From an uncultured Alistipes sp. (GTDB taxonomy: Bacteria > Bacteroidota > Bacteroidia > Bacteroidales > Rikenellaceae), in assembly GCA_949286165.1 (NCBI GenBank), contig CASDZK010000005.1, positions 37,721 through 101,720 of the forward strand: a stretch of 64,000 bases of DNA, in the 5' to 3' direction. The first letter of the stretch is position 1; every line of letters starts with the position of its first letter. Made by a program: the position numbers and the translations under genes. This document shows positions 35,439 to 43,618 of this stretch, in pieces. The notes beneath the pieces were generated by a model. The model had not been told where the DNA came from. It made no database searches and worked only from the letters and a program-made list of their open reading frames with translations.

Positions 35439-35620
35439 GAACGTATATTCTGTTTTTTTGTATCGTATTGTATCTCAAATCGCTAACGGGCTTTCTGCCG
35501 CGTTTGCGCCGCGAAAATACGATAAAAGTAATTTTTTTTTGCCGAAAAAACATAATCGGATGTTGTTTTTTCCCCGCTTGATCGCCGGTTGTCCGGAAAA
35601 AATAAAAAAACGGGAATACG

Positions 35621-35652
35621 TTTGGACCGTAACGGTAAATTGCCTATATTTG
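35621..35652 (+). promoter_or_regulatory. Promoter of the histidine operon
   Basis: TTTG (35621-35624), 20 bp, then TATATTTG (35645-35652): both elements match the Bacteroidota consensus exactly. Transcription should start near 35660, just before the leader peptide. Confidence 0.8.
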
Positions 35653-35674
35653 CACATCATTAGAAAATCGGATA

Positions 35675-35728
35675 ATGTATTGCAATTTGCTCCATAACCA
35701 TCATCATCACTGTGTACGTTCCAGGTAG
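35675..35728 (+). CDS. hisL: Histidine operon leader peptide
   Basis: A 17-codon frame encodes MYCNLLHNHHHHCVRSR, with five His codons, four of them consecutive (35699-35710). Shortage of charged tRNA-His would stall the ribosome there. The reading frame lies 23 bp past the promoter and ends at a TAG inside the antiterminator arm. It is the sensor of the his attenuator. Confidence 0.9.
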   Translation: MYCNLLHNHHHHCVRSR

Positions 35729-35797
35729 GCAGCGTGATTCTGTGGGCATTCGCAAAAGATACGGAAAGAGGCTTACCTGACGGGGCCTCTTTTTTAT
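35722..35797 (+). promoter_or_regulatory. his attenuator (antiterminator and terminator)
   Basis: Two exclusive folds are visible. The terminator pairs AAAGAGGC (35765-35772) with GCCTCTTT (35785-35792), followed by a T-run. The antiterminator pairs CAGGTAGGC (35722-35730, overlapping the leader stop codon) with GCTTACCTG (35771-35779), using one G-U pair, and so consumes the base of the terminator's 5' arm. A ribosome stalled at the His codons leaves 35722-35730 free and the operon is read through; one that reaches the stop codon covers it and termination follows. Confidence 0.85.
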
Positions 35798-35829
35798 TTC
35801 TCACGATATTGTATTGAAAAAAAGATAAA

Positions 35830-36681
35830 ATGATCAGATTAGCTATTCAGAAAAAAGGCCGTTTGAATACGGACAGCCTCGAATTGCTCGCGGAAGCGGG
35901 CATTCGGGTATCCGACGGCAGCCGTCAGTTATTGACCGCTTCCGACGATTTTCCCATTGAAGTCCTTTACCTGCGCGACGACGATATCCCCCATGTCGTG
36001 GCTATGGGGGTGGCCGATATCGGCATCGTCGGCCAGAACGAGGTCAGTGAAAAGCGGCAGGCCGTCGATGAAGTGTACAAGCTGGGCTTCGGAAAATGCC
36101 GGATTTCTCTGGCCGTGCCCAAATCGGAGAACTATGCTTCTCTGGAATATTTCAACGGCAAGCGCGTCGCGACTTCTTACCCGAATATTCTGCGGTCGTT
36201 TTTCGACGAAAAGGGTATTCGGGCCGAAGTGCATGATATCGCCGGTTCGGTGGAAATCGCTCCTTCCGTCGGTTTGGCGGACGCGATTTTCGATATCGTC
36301 AGCTCCGGGGCGACGCTGGTAACCAACGGTCTGAAAGAGGTGGAAAAGGTATTCTTTTCCGAAGCGGTGGTTATCGCCAACCCCGGTTTGTCCTGCGAAA
36401 AACGGGAGCTTTTGCAACAATTGCTGTTCCGCTTCGATTCGGTAAAACGCAGCAAAGGCATGAAATACATGTTGCTCAACCTGCCTAACGAAAAGGTGGA
36501 CGAGGTGGTGGCCATGTTGCCCGGAATGAAAAGCCCGACCGTTCTTCCGTTGGCTCAGCCGGGTTGGAGTTCCATTCATGTCGTGGTCAATGAAAGAGAG
36601 TTGTGGGGGAAAATCGAGGCGTTGAAAAAAATCGGCGCCGAGGATATTTTAGTGTTGTCGCTTGAAAAAATGATTCCGTAA
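35830..36681 (+). CDS. hisG: ATP phosphoribosyltransferase, long form
   Basis: The 283-residue enzyme condenses ATP with PRPP, the first and feedback-controlled step of histidine synthesis. It starts MIRLAIQKKGRLNTDSLELL and has the PRPP-binding DIVSSGATLVTNGL segment. A C-terminal PII-like regulatory domain (about 205-283) marks the long form, which works without HisZ and binds histidine. Its stop overlaps the hisD start. Transcription is set by the upstream attenuator. Confidence 0.96.
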   Translation: MIRLAIQKKGRLNTDSLELLAEAGIRVSDGSRQLLTASDDFPIEVLYLRDDDIPHVVAMGVADIGIVGQNEVSEKRQAVDEVYKLGFGKCRISLAVPKSENYASLEYFNGKRVATSYPNILRSFFDEKGIRAEVHDIAGSVEIAPSVGLADAIFDIVSSGATLVTNGLKEVEKVFFSEAVVIANPGLSCEKRELLQQLLFRFDSVKRSKGMKYMLLNLPNEKVDEVVAMLPGMKSPTVLPLAQPGWSSIHVVVNERELWGKIEALKKIGAEDILVLSLEKMIP

Positions 36682-37976
36682 TGAAGATTTACGACAATCC
36701 CGGGCCGGAGCAATGGGAAGCCCTTACGGCCCGCAATGCCATACAGGCCGATCCGGTCGGAGACCGGGTGGCGGCTATCATCGACCGGGTACGTACCGAA
36801 GGCGATGCCGCTTTGTATGATTTCAGCCGTACCATAGACGGAGTGGAGCTGACCGCCTTGCAGGTTTCCGAAACGGAGATCGACGCCGCTTGCAGCCGGG
36901 TGGCTCCGGCGATTCAGGAGGCGGTAAGGACGGCGCGGGAGAATATCGCCCGGTTCCACGAGGCGCAGCGGATGCGGCCGGTGGAGGTAGAGACCATGCC
37001 GGGAGTGCGTTGCCGGCAACGGGCCGTTCCCATCGAACGGGTAGGGCTGTATGTCCCCGGCGGCAGCGCTCCGCTTTTTTCCACGGTATTGATGTTGGCC
37101 GTGCCGGCTTCCATCGCCGGATGCCGCCATGTGGTTTTGTGCACTCCGCCCGATAAGAGCGGTTGCGTGAACGATGTCATCCTCTTTGCGGCCCGTTTGT
37201 GCGGTGTGACGCATGTTTATAAGGTCGGCGGAGCGCAGGCCATCGCCGCCATGGCATACGGTACGGAAAGCATTCCGAAAGCGGACAAGATTTTCGGTCC
37301 CGGAAACCGTTATGTGACCGAAGCCAAACAGCAGGTCAGCCGTACGCAGGTGTCTATCGATATGCCGGCCGGGCCTTCCGAAGTGTTGGTTATGGCCGAC
37401 GAAACGGCCGATCCCGAATTTTCCGCCGCCGATTTGCTTTCGCAGGCGGAACACGGCGGAGACAGTCAGGCCATACTGGTCGCTTCTTCGCTCTCTTTCG
37501 CCGAACGGGTCGAAGCGTGCGTGGAACGTCAAATGAAAGCCCTTTCCCGCGAAAGCATTGTGGAGAAAGCGCTCGAGCACAGCCGTATCGTCGTGTTGGA
37601 CAGCCGGGAAGCCATGACGGCTTTCGCCAATAAATACGCGGCGGAACATTTGATCGTTTCCATGGAGAACCCGTGGGAAATCGTCGATAACATCACTGCG
37701 GCGGGAAGTATTTTCGTCGGGAATTATACGCCCGAAAGCGCCGGCGATTACGCTTCCGGGACCAATCATACGCTGCCTACCTACGGTTGGGCCCGCTCTT
37801 GCAGCGGCGTCAATCTCGACAGTTTCCTGAAAAAGATAACCGTTCAGGAGATTACGCCCGACGGATTGCGCGGCATTGGTCCGGTCGTCGAAACCATGGC
37901 GCAGGCCGAAGGCCTTTCGGCACACCGCAACGCTGTGGCCGTCCGCCTGAAAACCTTGAATGAGAACGAACGATAA
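36681..37976 (+). CDS. hisD: Histidinol dehydrogenase
   Basis: The 431-residue zinc enzyme oxidises histidinol twice to histidine. Signatures include RVGLYVPGGSAPLFSTVLML, GPGNRYVTEAKQQVS and the catalytic EHLIVSMENP block with its Glu-His pair. The ATG at 36681 shares a base with the hisG stop, so translation is coupled. Confidence 0.96.
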   Translation: MKIYDNPGPEQWEALTARNAIQADPVGDRVAAIIDRVRTEGDAALYDFSRTIDGVELTALQVSETEIDAACSRVAPAIQEAVRTARENIARFHEAQRMRPVEVETMPGVRCRQRAVPIERVGLYVPGGSAPLFSTVLMLAVPASIAGCRHVVLCTPPDKSGCVNDVILFAARLCGVTHVYKVGGAQAIAAMAYGTESIPKADKIFGPGNRYVTEAKQQVSRTQVSIDMPAGPSEVLVMADETADPEFSAADLLSQAEHGGDSQAILVASSLSFAERVEACVERQMKALSRESIVEKALEHSRIVVLDSREAMTAFANKYAAEHLIVSMENPWEIVDNITAAGSIFVGNYTPESAGDYASGTNHTLPTYGWARSCSGVNLDSFLKKITVQEITPDGLRGIGPVVETMAQAEGLSAHRNAVAVRLKTLNENER

Positions 37977-37986
37977 CCCGAATGTT

Positions 37987-39015
37987 ATGGATTTGACAAA
38001 ATTAGTGCGTAAAAATATTCTGGCGCTGGCTCCGTATTCCACGGCCCGGGACGAATACCAGGGAGAACTGGATATTTATCTCGATGCGAACGAAAACCCG
38101 TTCAACGACGGATACAACCGTTATCCCGATCCGTATCAGAAACGGCTGAAGGAACGGTTGTCCCGCATCAAGGGCGTCGATAGTTCGCGGATTTTCATCG
38201 GGAACGGCAGCGACGAACCCATCGATCTCGTTTACCGCATTTTTTGCGAACCGGGCGTTCACAACGCCGTGGCCATCGCTCCCACCTACGGCATGTACCG
38301 GGTGGCGGCCGATATCAACGGAGTGGAATACCGCGAAGTCATGTTGCGGGACGATTTCGGCCTGGATGCGGAAACCTTGCTGGCTGCCGCGGACGGGAAT
38401 ACCCGTCTGTTGTTCCTTTGTTCGCCGAACAATCCTTCCGGCAATGTTTTGTGCCGGAAAGCATTGGAACGTCTCTTGACCGGTTTCGGGGGAATCGTCG
38501 TACTCGACGAAGCCTATATCGACTTCGCCGATGATCCCGGTTTTCTCTCGCAACTCGACCGCTATCCCAATCTGATCGTGCTACAGACGCTTTCCAAGGC
38601 GTGGGGGATGGCCGGTTTGCGGCTGGGGCTGGCCTTCGCGTCGCCCGAAATCGTCCGGTTGCTGACGCGGGTAAAATATCCGTACAACATCAATGTCGTT
38701 ACGCAGAAACTGGTATTGACGTTGTTGGACAAGGATATGCCGGGACAGGTGGAAACCTTGAAGCGGGAAAGGACAAAGCTGTTGGAGGCGTTGCCGGAAC
38801 TGCCCGTGATCCGGAAGGTATATCCGAGCGATGCCAACTTTATTTTAGTGCGGGTGGACGAACCGCGCAAAGTATATGATCGGCTGATCGAGAAAGGCAT
38901 TGTCGTCCGCGACCGTTCCCGTATTCGGGGATGCGAAGGATGCCTTCGCCTGACGGTGGGAACGCCGGAGGAAAACGAACGTTTGATTGCCGAATTAAAA
39001 GCCATGCCGGTATGA
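37987..39015 (+). CDS. hisC: Histidinol-phosphate aminotransferase
   Basis: The 342-residue PLP-dependent fold-type I aminotransferase converts imidazole-acetol phosphate to histidinol phosphate. The cofactor Lys lies in [17 protein letters not shown], and [11 protein letters not shown] and CSPNNPSGN are typical. I start at the ATG at 37987 ([10 protein letters not shown]); the upstream in-frame ATG at 37960 would overlap hisD and add an unconserved leader. Its stop overlaps the hisB start (ATGA). Confidence 0.95.
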   Translation: MDLTKLVRKNILALAPYSTARDEYQGELDIYLDANENPFNDGYNRYPDPYQKRLKERLSRIKGVDSSRIFIGNGSDEPIDLVYRIFCEPGVHNAVAIAPTYGMYRVAADINGVEYREVMLRDDFGLDAETLLAAADGNTRLLFLCSPNNPSGNVLCRKALERLLTGFGGIVVLDEAYIDFADDPGFLSQLDRYPNLIVLQTLSKAWGMAGLRLGLAFASPEIVRLLTRVKYPYNINVVTQKLVLTLLDKDMPGQVETLKRERTKLLEALPELPVIRKVYPSDANFILVRVDEPRKVYDRLIEKGIVVRDRSRIRGCEGCLRLTVGTPEENERLIAELKAMPV

Positions 39016-40136
39016 AGAAAGCTCTTTTTATAGATCGGGACGGGACGTTGATCGTCGAACCGCCCGAAGATTTTCAGGTCGATTCTCTGGCGAAATTCCG
39101 GTTCGTTCCCGGAGCCGTTACCGCCATGCAGCGTATTGCCGGGCTGGATTATGAACTGGTTATGGCGACCAATCAGGACGGATTGGGAACCGATTCTTTT
39201 CCCGAAGCCGATTTCTGGCCGCCCCACCGTTTGCTGCTCGATACGTTGGCCGGGGAGGGGGTAACTTTCGACGACATATTGATCGACCGTTCTTTCCCGG
39301 AAGAAAAATTGCCTACCCGCAAACCGGGAACGGGGATGTTCGGAAAATATCTGGACGGTTCGTACGATCTGTCCGCCTCTTACGTGATCGGGGACCGGAT
39401 TACCGATGTGATGCTGGCGAAGAACCTGGGAGCCCGCGCGATTCTGATGCAGACGCCGGAACGGGGCGCCGGGATGCTGGAAGAGGCCGGACTGTCCGAT
39501 ACGGCCGTGCTGGTAACCGATTCCTGGAACGATATTTATGCTTTCTTGCGCAGCGAGGAACGCCGGGTTACGGTAGTGCGAAAGACCGCCGAAACGGATA
39601 TTTCCGTAACGGTGGATCTCGATACGACGCAGGGAGCGTCCATAGAGACGGGCATCGGCTTTTTCGATCACATGCTTTGGCAAATCGTACATCATGCCGG
39701 TATCATGTTGCAGGTTCGGGCGAAAGGCGATACTTTCGTGGACGAGCATCATACCGTCGAGGATACGGCCATCGTGTTGGGCGAAGCGATTTACCGGGCG
39801 CTCGGTTCCAAACGGGGAATCGAACGCTACGGTTACGTGCTGCCGATGGACGAGAGCCGGGCTTTGGTGCTGATCGATTTTTCCGGCCGCATATCGTTCG
39901 AATGGAAGGCCGCTTTCACGCGGGAGAAGATCGGGGACATGCCGACCGAGATGTTCAAGCATTTCTTCAAGAGTTTTTGCGAGGCGGCCCGTTGCAATCT
40001 GCACATCGAAGCGACGGGGGAAAACGAACATCATAAGATAGAAGGCATTTTCAAGGCATTCGCCCGCGCCTTGAAAATGGCGGTAAAACGCGATGTATTC
40101 AAATATGAGCTGCCGAGCAGCAAGGGGGTGTTATGA
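39012..40136 (+). CDS. hisB: Bifunctional histidinol-phosphatase / imidazoleglycerol-phosphate dehydratase
   Basis: The 374-residue fusion has an N-terminal HAD phosphatase (about 1-165) with the nucleophile motif FIDRDGTLI. The IGP dehydratase (about 180-374) has metal-binding [14 protein letters not shown] and [16 protein letters not shown]. It carries out steps six and eight of histidine synthesis. The true start is the ATG at 39012, four bases into the hisC stop overlap. Its stop overlaps hisH in the same way. Confidence 0.95.
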   Translation: MKKALFIDRDGTLIVEPPEDFQVDSLAKFRFVPGAVTAMQRIAGLDYELVMATNQDGLGTDSFPEADFWPPHRLLLDTLAGEGVTFDDILIDRSFPEEKLPTRKPGTGMFGKYLDGSYDLSASYVIGDRITDVMLAKNLGARAILMQTPERGAGMLEEAGLSDTAVLVTDSWNDIYAFLRSEERRVTVVRKTAETDISVTVDLDTTQGASIETGIGFFDHMLWQIVHHAGIMLQVRAKGDTFVDEHHTVEDTAIVLGEAIYRALGSKRGIERYGYVLPMDESRALVLIDFSGRISFEWKAAFTREKIGDMPTEMFKHFFKSFCEAARCNLHIEATGENEHHKIEGIFKAFARALKMAVKRDVFKYELPSSKGVL

Positions 40137-40714
40137 TTGCCATTATCGATTACGATACCGGAAACCTTTGTTCCGTGATTAATGCTTTGCACCGGCTGGG
40201 GGCCGATTACACCGTTACGGACGATGCCTCTGTCATTCGCAGTGCCGAACGAGTCTTGTTGCCCGGTGTCGGTGCGGCGGACAAGGCGATGGACAATCTC
40301 CGTTCCCGCGGATTGGACGTCGTGATACCGCAACTTGCCGTGCCCGTATTGGGGATTTGCGTCGGCATGCAGGTCATGTGCCGTCGCAGCAGCGAGGGCG
40401 ATACGGCGTGTCTGGGCATTTTCGATGCCGACGTCTCCCGTTTTCCCGAAGAGGGATTGAAAGTGCCTCATGTCGGCTGGAATACGATTGCCGGATTGTC
40501 TTCTCCGCTGTTCGCCGGATTGCCGGAAGAGAGTTTCGTCTATTACGTACACTCTTACCGGGCCGGCCTGTGCGACGATACCGTTGCCGAAACCGTTTAC
40601 GGGGTCCGTTTCAGCGCGGCGTTGGGACGCGGCAATTTTTACGGGACGCAGTTCCATCCCGAAAAAAGCGGCGGGGTGGGCGAAACCATTTTACGAAATT
40701 TCTTAACGTTATAA
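40133..40714 (+). CDS. hisH: Imidazole glycerol phosphate synthase, glutaminase subunit
   Basis: The 193-residue class I glutamine amidotransferase makes ammonia for HisF. The nucleophile Cys is in [12 protein letters not shown], and the His/Glu pair is in QFHPEKSGG. It overlaps hisB by 4 bp, and hisA follows 5 bp after its stop. Confidence 0.95.
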   Translation: MIAIIDYDTGNLCSVINALHRLGADYTVTDDASVIRSAERVLLPGVGAADKAMDNLRSRGLDVVIPQLAVPVLGICVGMQVMCRRSSEGDTACLGIFDADVSRFPEEGLKVPHVGWNTIAGLSSPLFAGLPEESFVYYVHSYRAGLCDDTVAETVYGVRFSAALGRGNFYGTQFHPEKSGGVGETILRNFLTL

Positions 40715-40719
40715 ATCCG

Positions 40720-41448
40720 ATGATTGAAATCATTCCCGCCATCGACATTATCGGCGGCCAGTGCGTCCGCCTGTCGCAAGGCGATTACGACAGTAAAAAA
40801 GTCTATTACCGGGATCCGTTGGAGATTGCCCGCATTTATCAGGATTTGGGCGTGCGCAGGCTCCATATCGTCGATCTCGACGGGGCCAAGACGGCTTCTC
40901 CCTGCAATCTGGCCGTACTGGAACGAATAGCGGGGAATACTTCGCTGGATATCCAGTACGGGGGCGGCATTAAAACCTCCGAATCGCTTCGGGCCGTTCT
41001 GCAGGCCGGAGCTTCCCGGGTCATCTGCGGCAGTATCGCCGTATTGGATCCCGACTCGTTCATCGGGTGGCTGGATGACTACGGGCCGGAACACGTCATT
41101 CTCGGGGCCGATGCCAAAAACGGCAAGATCGCCATTAACGGCTGGCTTGAAAGTTCTTCGGTAGGGGTGGAAGATATTATTCGTAAATTCGCTCCTCACG
41201 GGCTTTCGCAGGTCATTTGCACGGATATTTCCAAGGACGGCATGCTGAAAGGACCGGCTTTCGAGCTTTATAACCGTTTGCAGGCGGCATTCCCGCAGAT
41301 CGAAATCACGGCCAGCGGAGGCATCAGCTCCGTCGGAGACATCCGCGCACTTGACGAGAACGGCATCCGTTCCGTGATCGTAGGAAAAGCCATTTACGAA
41401 GGAGCCATTACTTTTGAACAGTTACGATTATGCTTGCGAAACGAATAA
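40720..41448 (+). CDS. hisA: Phosphoribosylformimino-5-aminoimidazole carboxamide ribotide isomerase
   Basis: A 242-residue TIM barrel that opens the ribose ring of ProFAR to PRFAR. It starts MIEIIPAIDIIGGQCVRLSQ with the catalytic Asp in the AIDI strand. The two phosphate-binding blocks GGGIKTSESL and ASGGISSVGDI are present. The frame stays open far upstream inside hisH, but homology begins only at the ATG at 40720. It overlaps hisF by 19 bp. Confidence 0.95.
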   Translation: MIEIIPAIDIIGGQCVRLSQGDYDSKKVYYRDPLEIARIYQDLGVRRLHIVDLDGAKTASPCNLAVLERIAGNTSLDIQYGGGIKTSESLRAVLQAGASRVICGSIAVLDPDSFIGWLDDYGPEHVILGADAKNGKIAINGWLESSSVGVEDIIRKFAPHGLSQVICTDISKDGMLKGPAFELYNRLQAAFPQIEITASGGISSVGDIRALDENGIRSVIVGKAIYEGAITFEQLRLCLRNE

Positions 41449-42185
41449 TTCCCTGTCTCGACATCAAGGACGGCAAAACCGTCAAGGGAATCAATTTCCT
41501 GTCGTTGAAAGAAGTGGGCGATCCGGTAGAGCTGGGACGCATGTATGCCGATCAGGGAGCCGACGAACTGGTCTATCTCGATATCAGCGCCACCTATGAA
41601 GGGCGCAATACGTTCGTGGATCTGGTACGCGATATCGCCGCCAATATCAATATCCCTTTTACGGTGGGTGGAGGAATTTCGTCGGTGGAGGATGCCGGCC
41701 GTTTGTTGTTGGCCGGGGCCGATAAGATCACGGTAAACAGCGCAGCCGTGAGAAATCCGCAGTTGATCCGCGATATTGCCGATAAATACGGGAACCAGTT
41801 CGTCGTGGTGGCTATCGATGCCAAGCGGGTGGACGGCGTCTGGCGCGTCACGACTCACGGCGGACGCCGTTTGACCGACCGGGAGCTGTTTTCGTGGGCG
41901 GAAGAGGCTTGCCGTTTGGGGGCCGGGGAAATCCTGTTTACTTCGATGGACCACGACGGCACGCGCAACGGTTATCCGTGCGATACCTTCCGGGAACTTT
42001 CCCACCGTTTGACCATTCCGGTCATCGCTTCCGGCGGAGCCGGTTCCGCCGACGACATAGCAGACGTATTGGACGAAGGACAGGCCGATGCGGCATTGGC
42101 CGCCAGCATTTTCCATTACGGGGAATATACGGTGGACGGTTTGAAAAAAGAGTTGAAAAAACGAAATATAATAGTCAGATTATGA
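41430..42185 (+). CDS. hisF: Imidazole glycerol phosphate synthase, cyclase subunit
   Basis: The 251-residue TIM barrel uses ammonia from HisH to form imidazole glycerol phosphate and AICAR. Catalytic Asp residues are in [13 protein letters not shown] and [11 protein letters not shown]; phosphate-binding blocks are [10 protein letters not shown] and [10 protein letters not shown]. The released AICAR feeds PurH, whose gene is elsewhere in this window. Confidence 0.96.
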   Translation: MLAKRIIPCLDIKDGKTVKGINFLSLKEVGDPVELGRMYADQGADELVYLDISATYEGRNTFVDLVRDIAANINIPFTVGGGISSVEDAGRLLLAGADKITVNSAAVRNPQLIRDIADKYGNQFVVVAIDAKRVDGVWRVTTHGGRRLTDRELFSWAEEACRLGAGEILFTSMDHDGTRNGYPCDTFRELSHRLTIPVIASGGAGSADDIADVLDEGQADAALAASIFHYGEYTVDGLKKELKKRNIIVRL

Positions 42186-42784
42186 TTGAATTCAAAGAAC
42201 TCGACTGCGCTAAGAACAGCGACGGTCTTATTCCTGCCATCATACAGGACGACGCTACCCTGCAAGTGCTGATGCTGGGATATATGAACGAAGAGGCTTA
42301 CGACAAGACAGTGTCCGAAGGCCGGGTTACCTTTTACAGCCGGACGAAAAAGCGTCTGTGGACGAAAGGCGAAACCAGCGGGAATTTTTTGAATGTGCGT
42401 TCCATTGCCAAGGATTGCGATAACGACACGTTGCTGATTCGCGTCGATCCGGTCGGCCCCGTATGCCATACCGGGGCGCAGAACTGTTTCTGTACGGAAG
42501 AAACGGAAGGTTTCATCGGCCGTTTGCAGCGGGTGGTGCAGGACCGTCATGCCAAGATGCCCGAAGGTTCCTATACGACCTATCTTTACGAGAAAGGCGT
42601 GAACAAGATGGCGCAAAAAGTAGGCGAAGAGGCGGTGGAAACGGTCATCGAAGCGGTAGCCGGCAACAAGGAACGATTTATTTACGAATCTTCCGACTTG
42701 ATTTACCATTTGCTGGTACTGGTGGAAGGAATGGGATGTTCGTTGTCCGATCTGGAAAAAGAGTTACATTCCCGGCATAAATAA
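42182..42784 (+). CDS. hisI: Bifunctional phosphoribosyl-AMP cyclohydrolase / phosphoribosyl-ATP pyrophosphatase
   Basis: The 200-residue fusion has the cyclohydrolase domain first (about 1-115, FYSRTKKRLWTKGETSGN and CHTGAQNCF with zinc-binding Cys/His). The pyrophosphatase domain is second (about 118-200, KVGEEAVETVIEAVAGNKE). These are steps two and three of the pathway. It starts at 42182 in an ATGA overlap with hisF and ends the his operon before a strong terminator. Confidence 0.95.
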   Translation: MIEFKELDCAKNSDGLIPAIIQDDATLQVLMLGYMNEEAYDKTVSEGRVTFYSRTKKRLWTKGETSGNFLNVRSIAKDCDNDTLLIRVDPVGPVCHTGAQNCFCTEETEGFIGRLQRVVQDRHAKMPEGSYTTYLYEKGVNKMAQKVGEEAVETVIEAVAGNKERFIYESSDLIYHLLVLVEGMGCSLSDLEKELHSRHK

Positions 42785-42803
42785 ATCGTCGGTTTCGGAA
42801 CGG

Positions 42804-42840
42804 AGGGGGAGGAAAATTTTCTTCTCCCCCTGATTTTTAT
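42804..42840 (+). terminator. Terminator of the his operon
   Basis: AGGGGGAG (42804-42811) pairs with CTCCCCCT (42824-42831), followed by GATTTTTAT. It lies 20 bp past the hisIE stop and only 12 bp before the next start codon. Confidence 0.8.
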
Positions 42841-42851
42841 TTGTTTTGACG

Positions 42852-43403
42852 ATGGATGAATTGAAGAAAATGAGAAACGGAGAATTGTACGATTTCTCGA
42901 AAACGGAAGTGCAGCATAGTTTTTCGGAAGGTCGCCGGAAATTGAAACGGTTGAATGAAACTTCCGTGGACAGCCCGGAATACCGGACGGCTTTGGAGGA
43001 TTTGATTCCGGGAGTTCCCCGGACGGCGACGGTACTCCCTCCCTTTTTCTGCGACCACGGGCACGGCATTCGCTTAGGGGAGGAGGTTTTCGTCAATTTC
43101 AATTGCACGTTTCTCGATTCCGGCCTGATTACCGTCGGCGCCCGAACCAAAATCGGCCCTAATTGTCAGTTATATACGCCTCAGCATCCTGTGGATTATC
43201 TGGAACGCCGGTTGCCGAAGGAGACCGGCCTTCCCATAACGATCGGCGAAGACTGCTGGCTGGGCGGAGGGGTGGTCGTCTGTCCCGGCGTTACGATCGG
43301 CGACCGGTGCGTTGTGGCCGCCGGCAGCGTGGTTGTCCGGGATATTCCCGCCGACTCTTTGGCCGCCGGCAATCCGGCCGAGGTAAAACGGAGATTGAAG
43401 TAA
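42852..43403 (+). CDS. Maltose/galactoside O-acetyltransferase-family sugar acetyltransferase
   Basis: The 183-residue protein has the N-terminal maltose-acetyltransferase helical cap (MRNGELYDFS) and a left-handed beta-helix of hexapeptide repeats (about 60-180, ending ITIGEDCWLGGGVVVCPGVT). The catalytic His is in LYTPQHPVDYLER. It transfers acetyl from acetyl-CoA to a sugar hydroxyl, in the cytosol. The ATG at 42852 is preferred to a TTG six bases upstream. The real acceptor is unknown, and it stands apart from the his genes behind their terminator. Confidence 0.88.
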   Translation: MDELKKMRNGELYDFSKTEVQHSFSEGRRKLKRLNETSVDSPEYRTALEDLIPGVPRTATVLPPFFCDHGHGIRLGEEVFVNFNCTFLDSGLITVGARTKIGPNCQLYTPQHPVDYLERRLPKETGLPITIGEDCWLGGGVVVCPGVTIGDRCVVAAGSVVVRDIPADSLAAGNPAEVKRRLK

Positions 43404-43618
43404 AAAGCAGGACTCTGTCTATTGGACGGTTCTTCCGTCTCCCGGGATCGGAGCTTTGCAGAATCGTTTCTGGAAAAATACGAAATGAAAGGGGAGGTCC
43501 AACAAATTTTCATTGCGTTATCGCTTTTCAAAAATTCGGCCACGTGCCTTTTATTTTTGAAAATCAAAGCCTTGCGGCAGGATACTTTTTGAACGACCGG
43601 TTGAAAATGGTCTGTTTT

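Noticed and set aside
40357..40719. N-terminal extension of hisA into hisH
   Set aside because: The extension is out of frame with hisH and Arg-rich; HisA homology begins at the ATG at 40720.
43404..43618. A possible small gene between the acetyltransferase and the GH92 gene
   Set aside because: The frames present are short or antisense and no promoter or domain supports them; I see no feature in this 215-bp gap.
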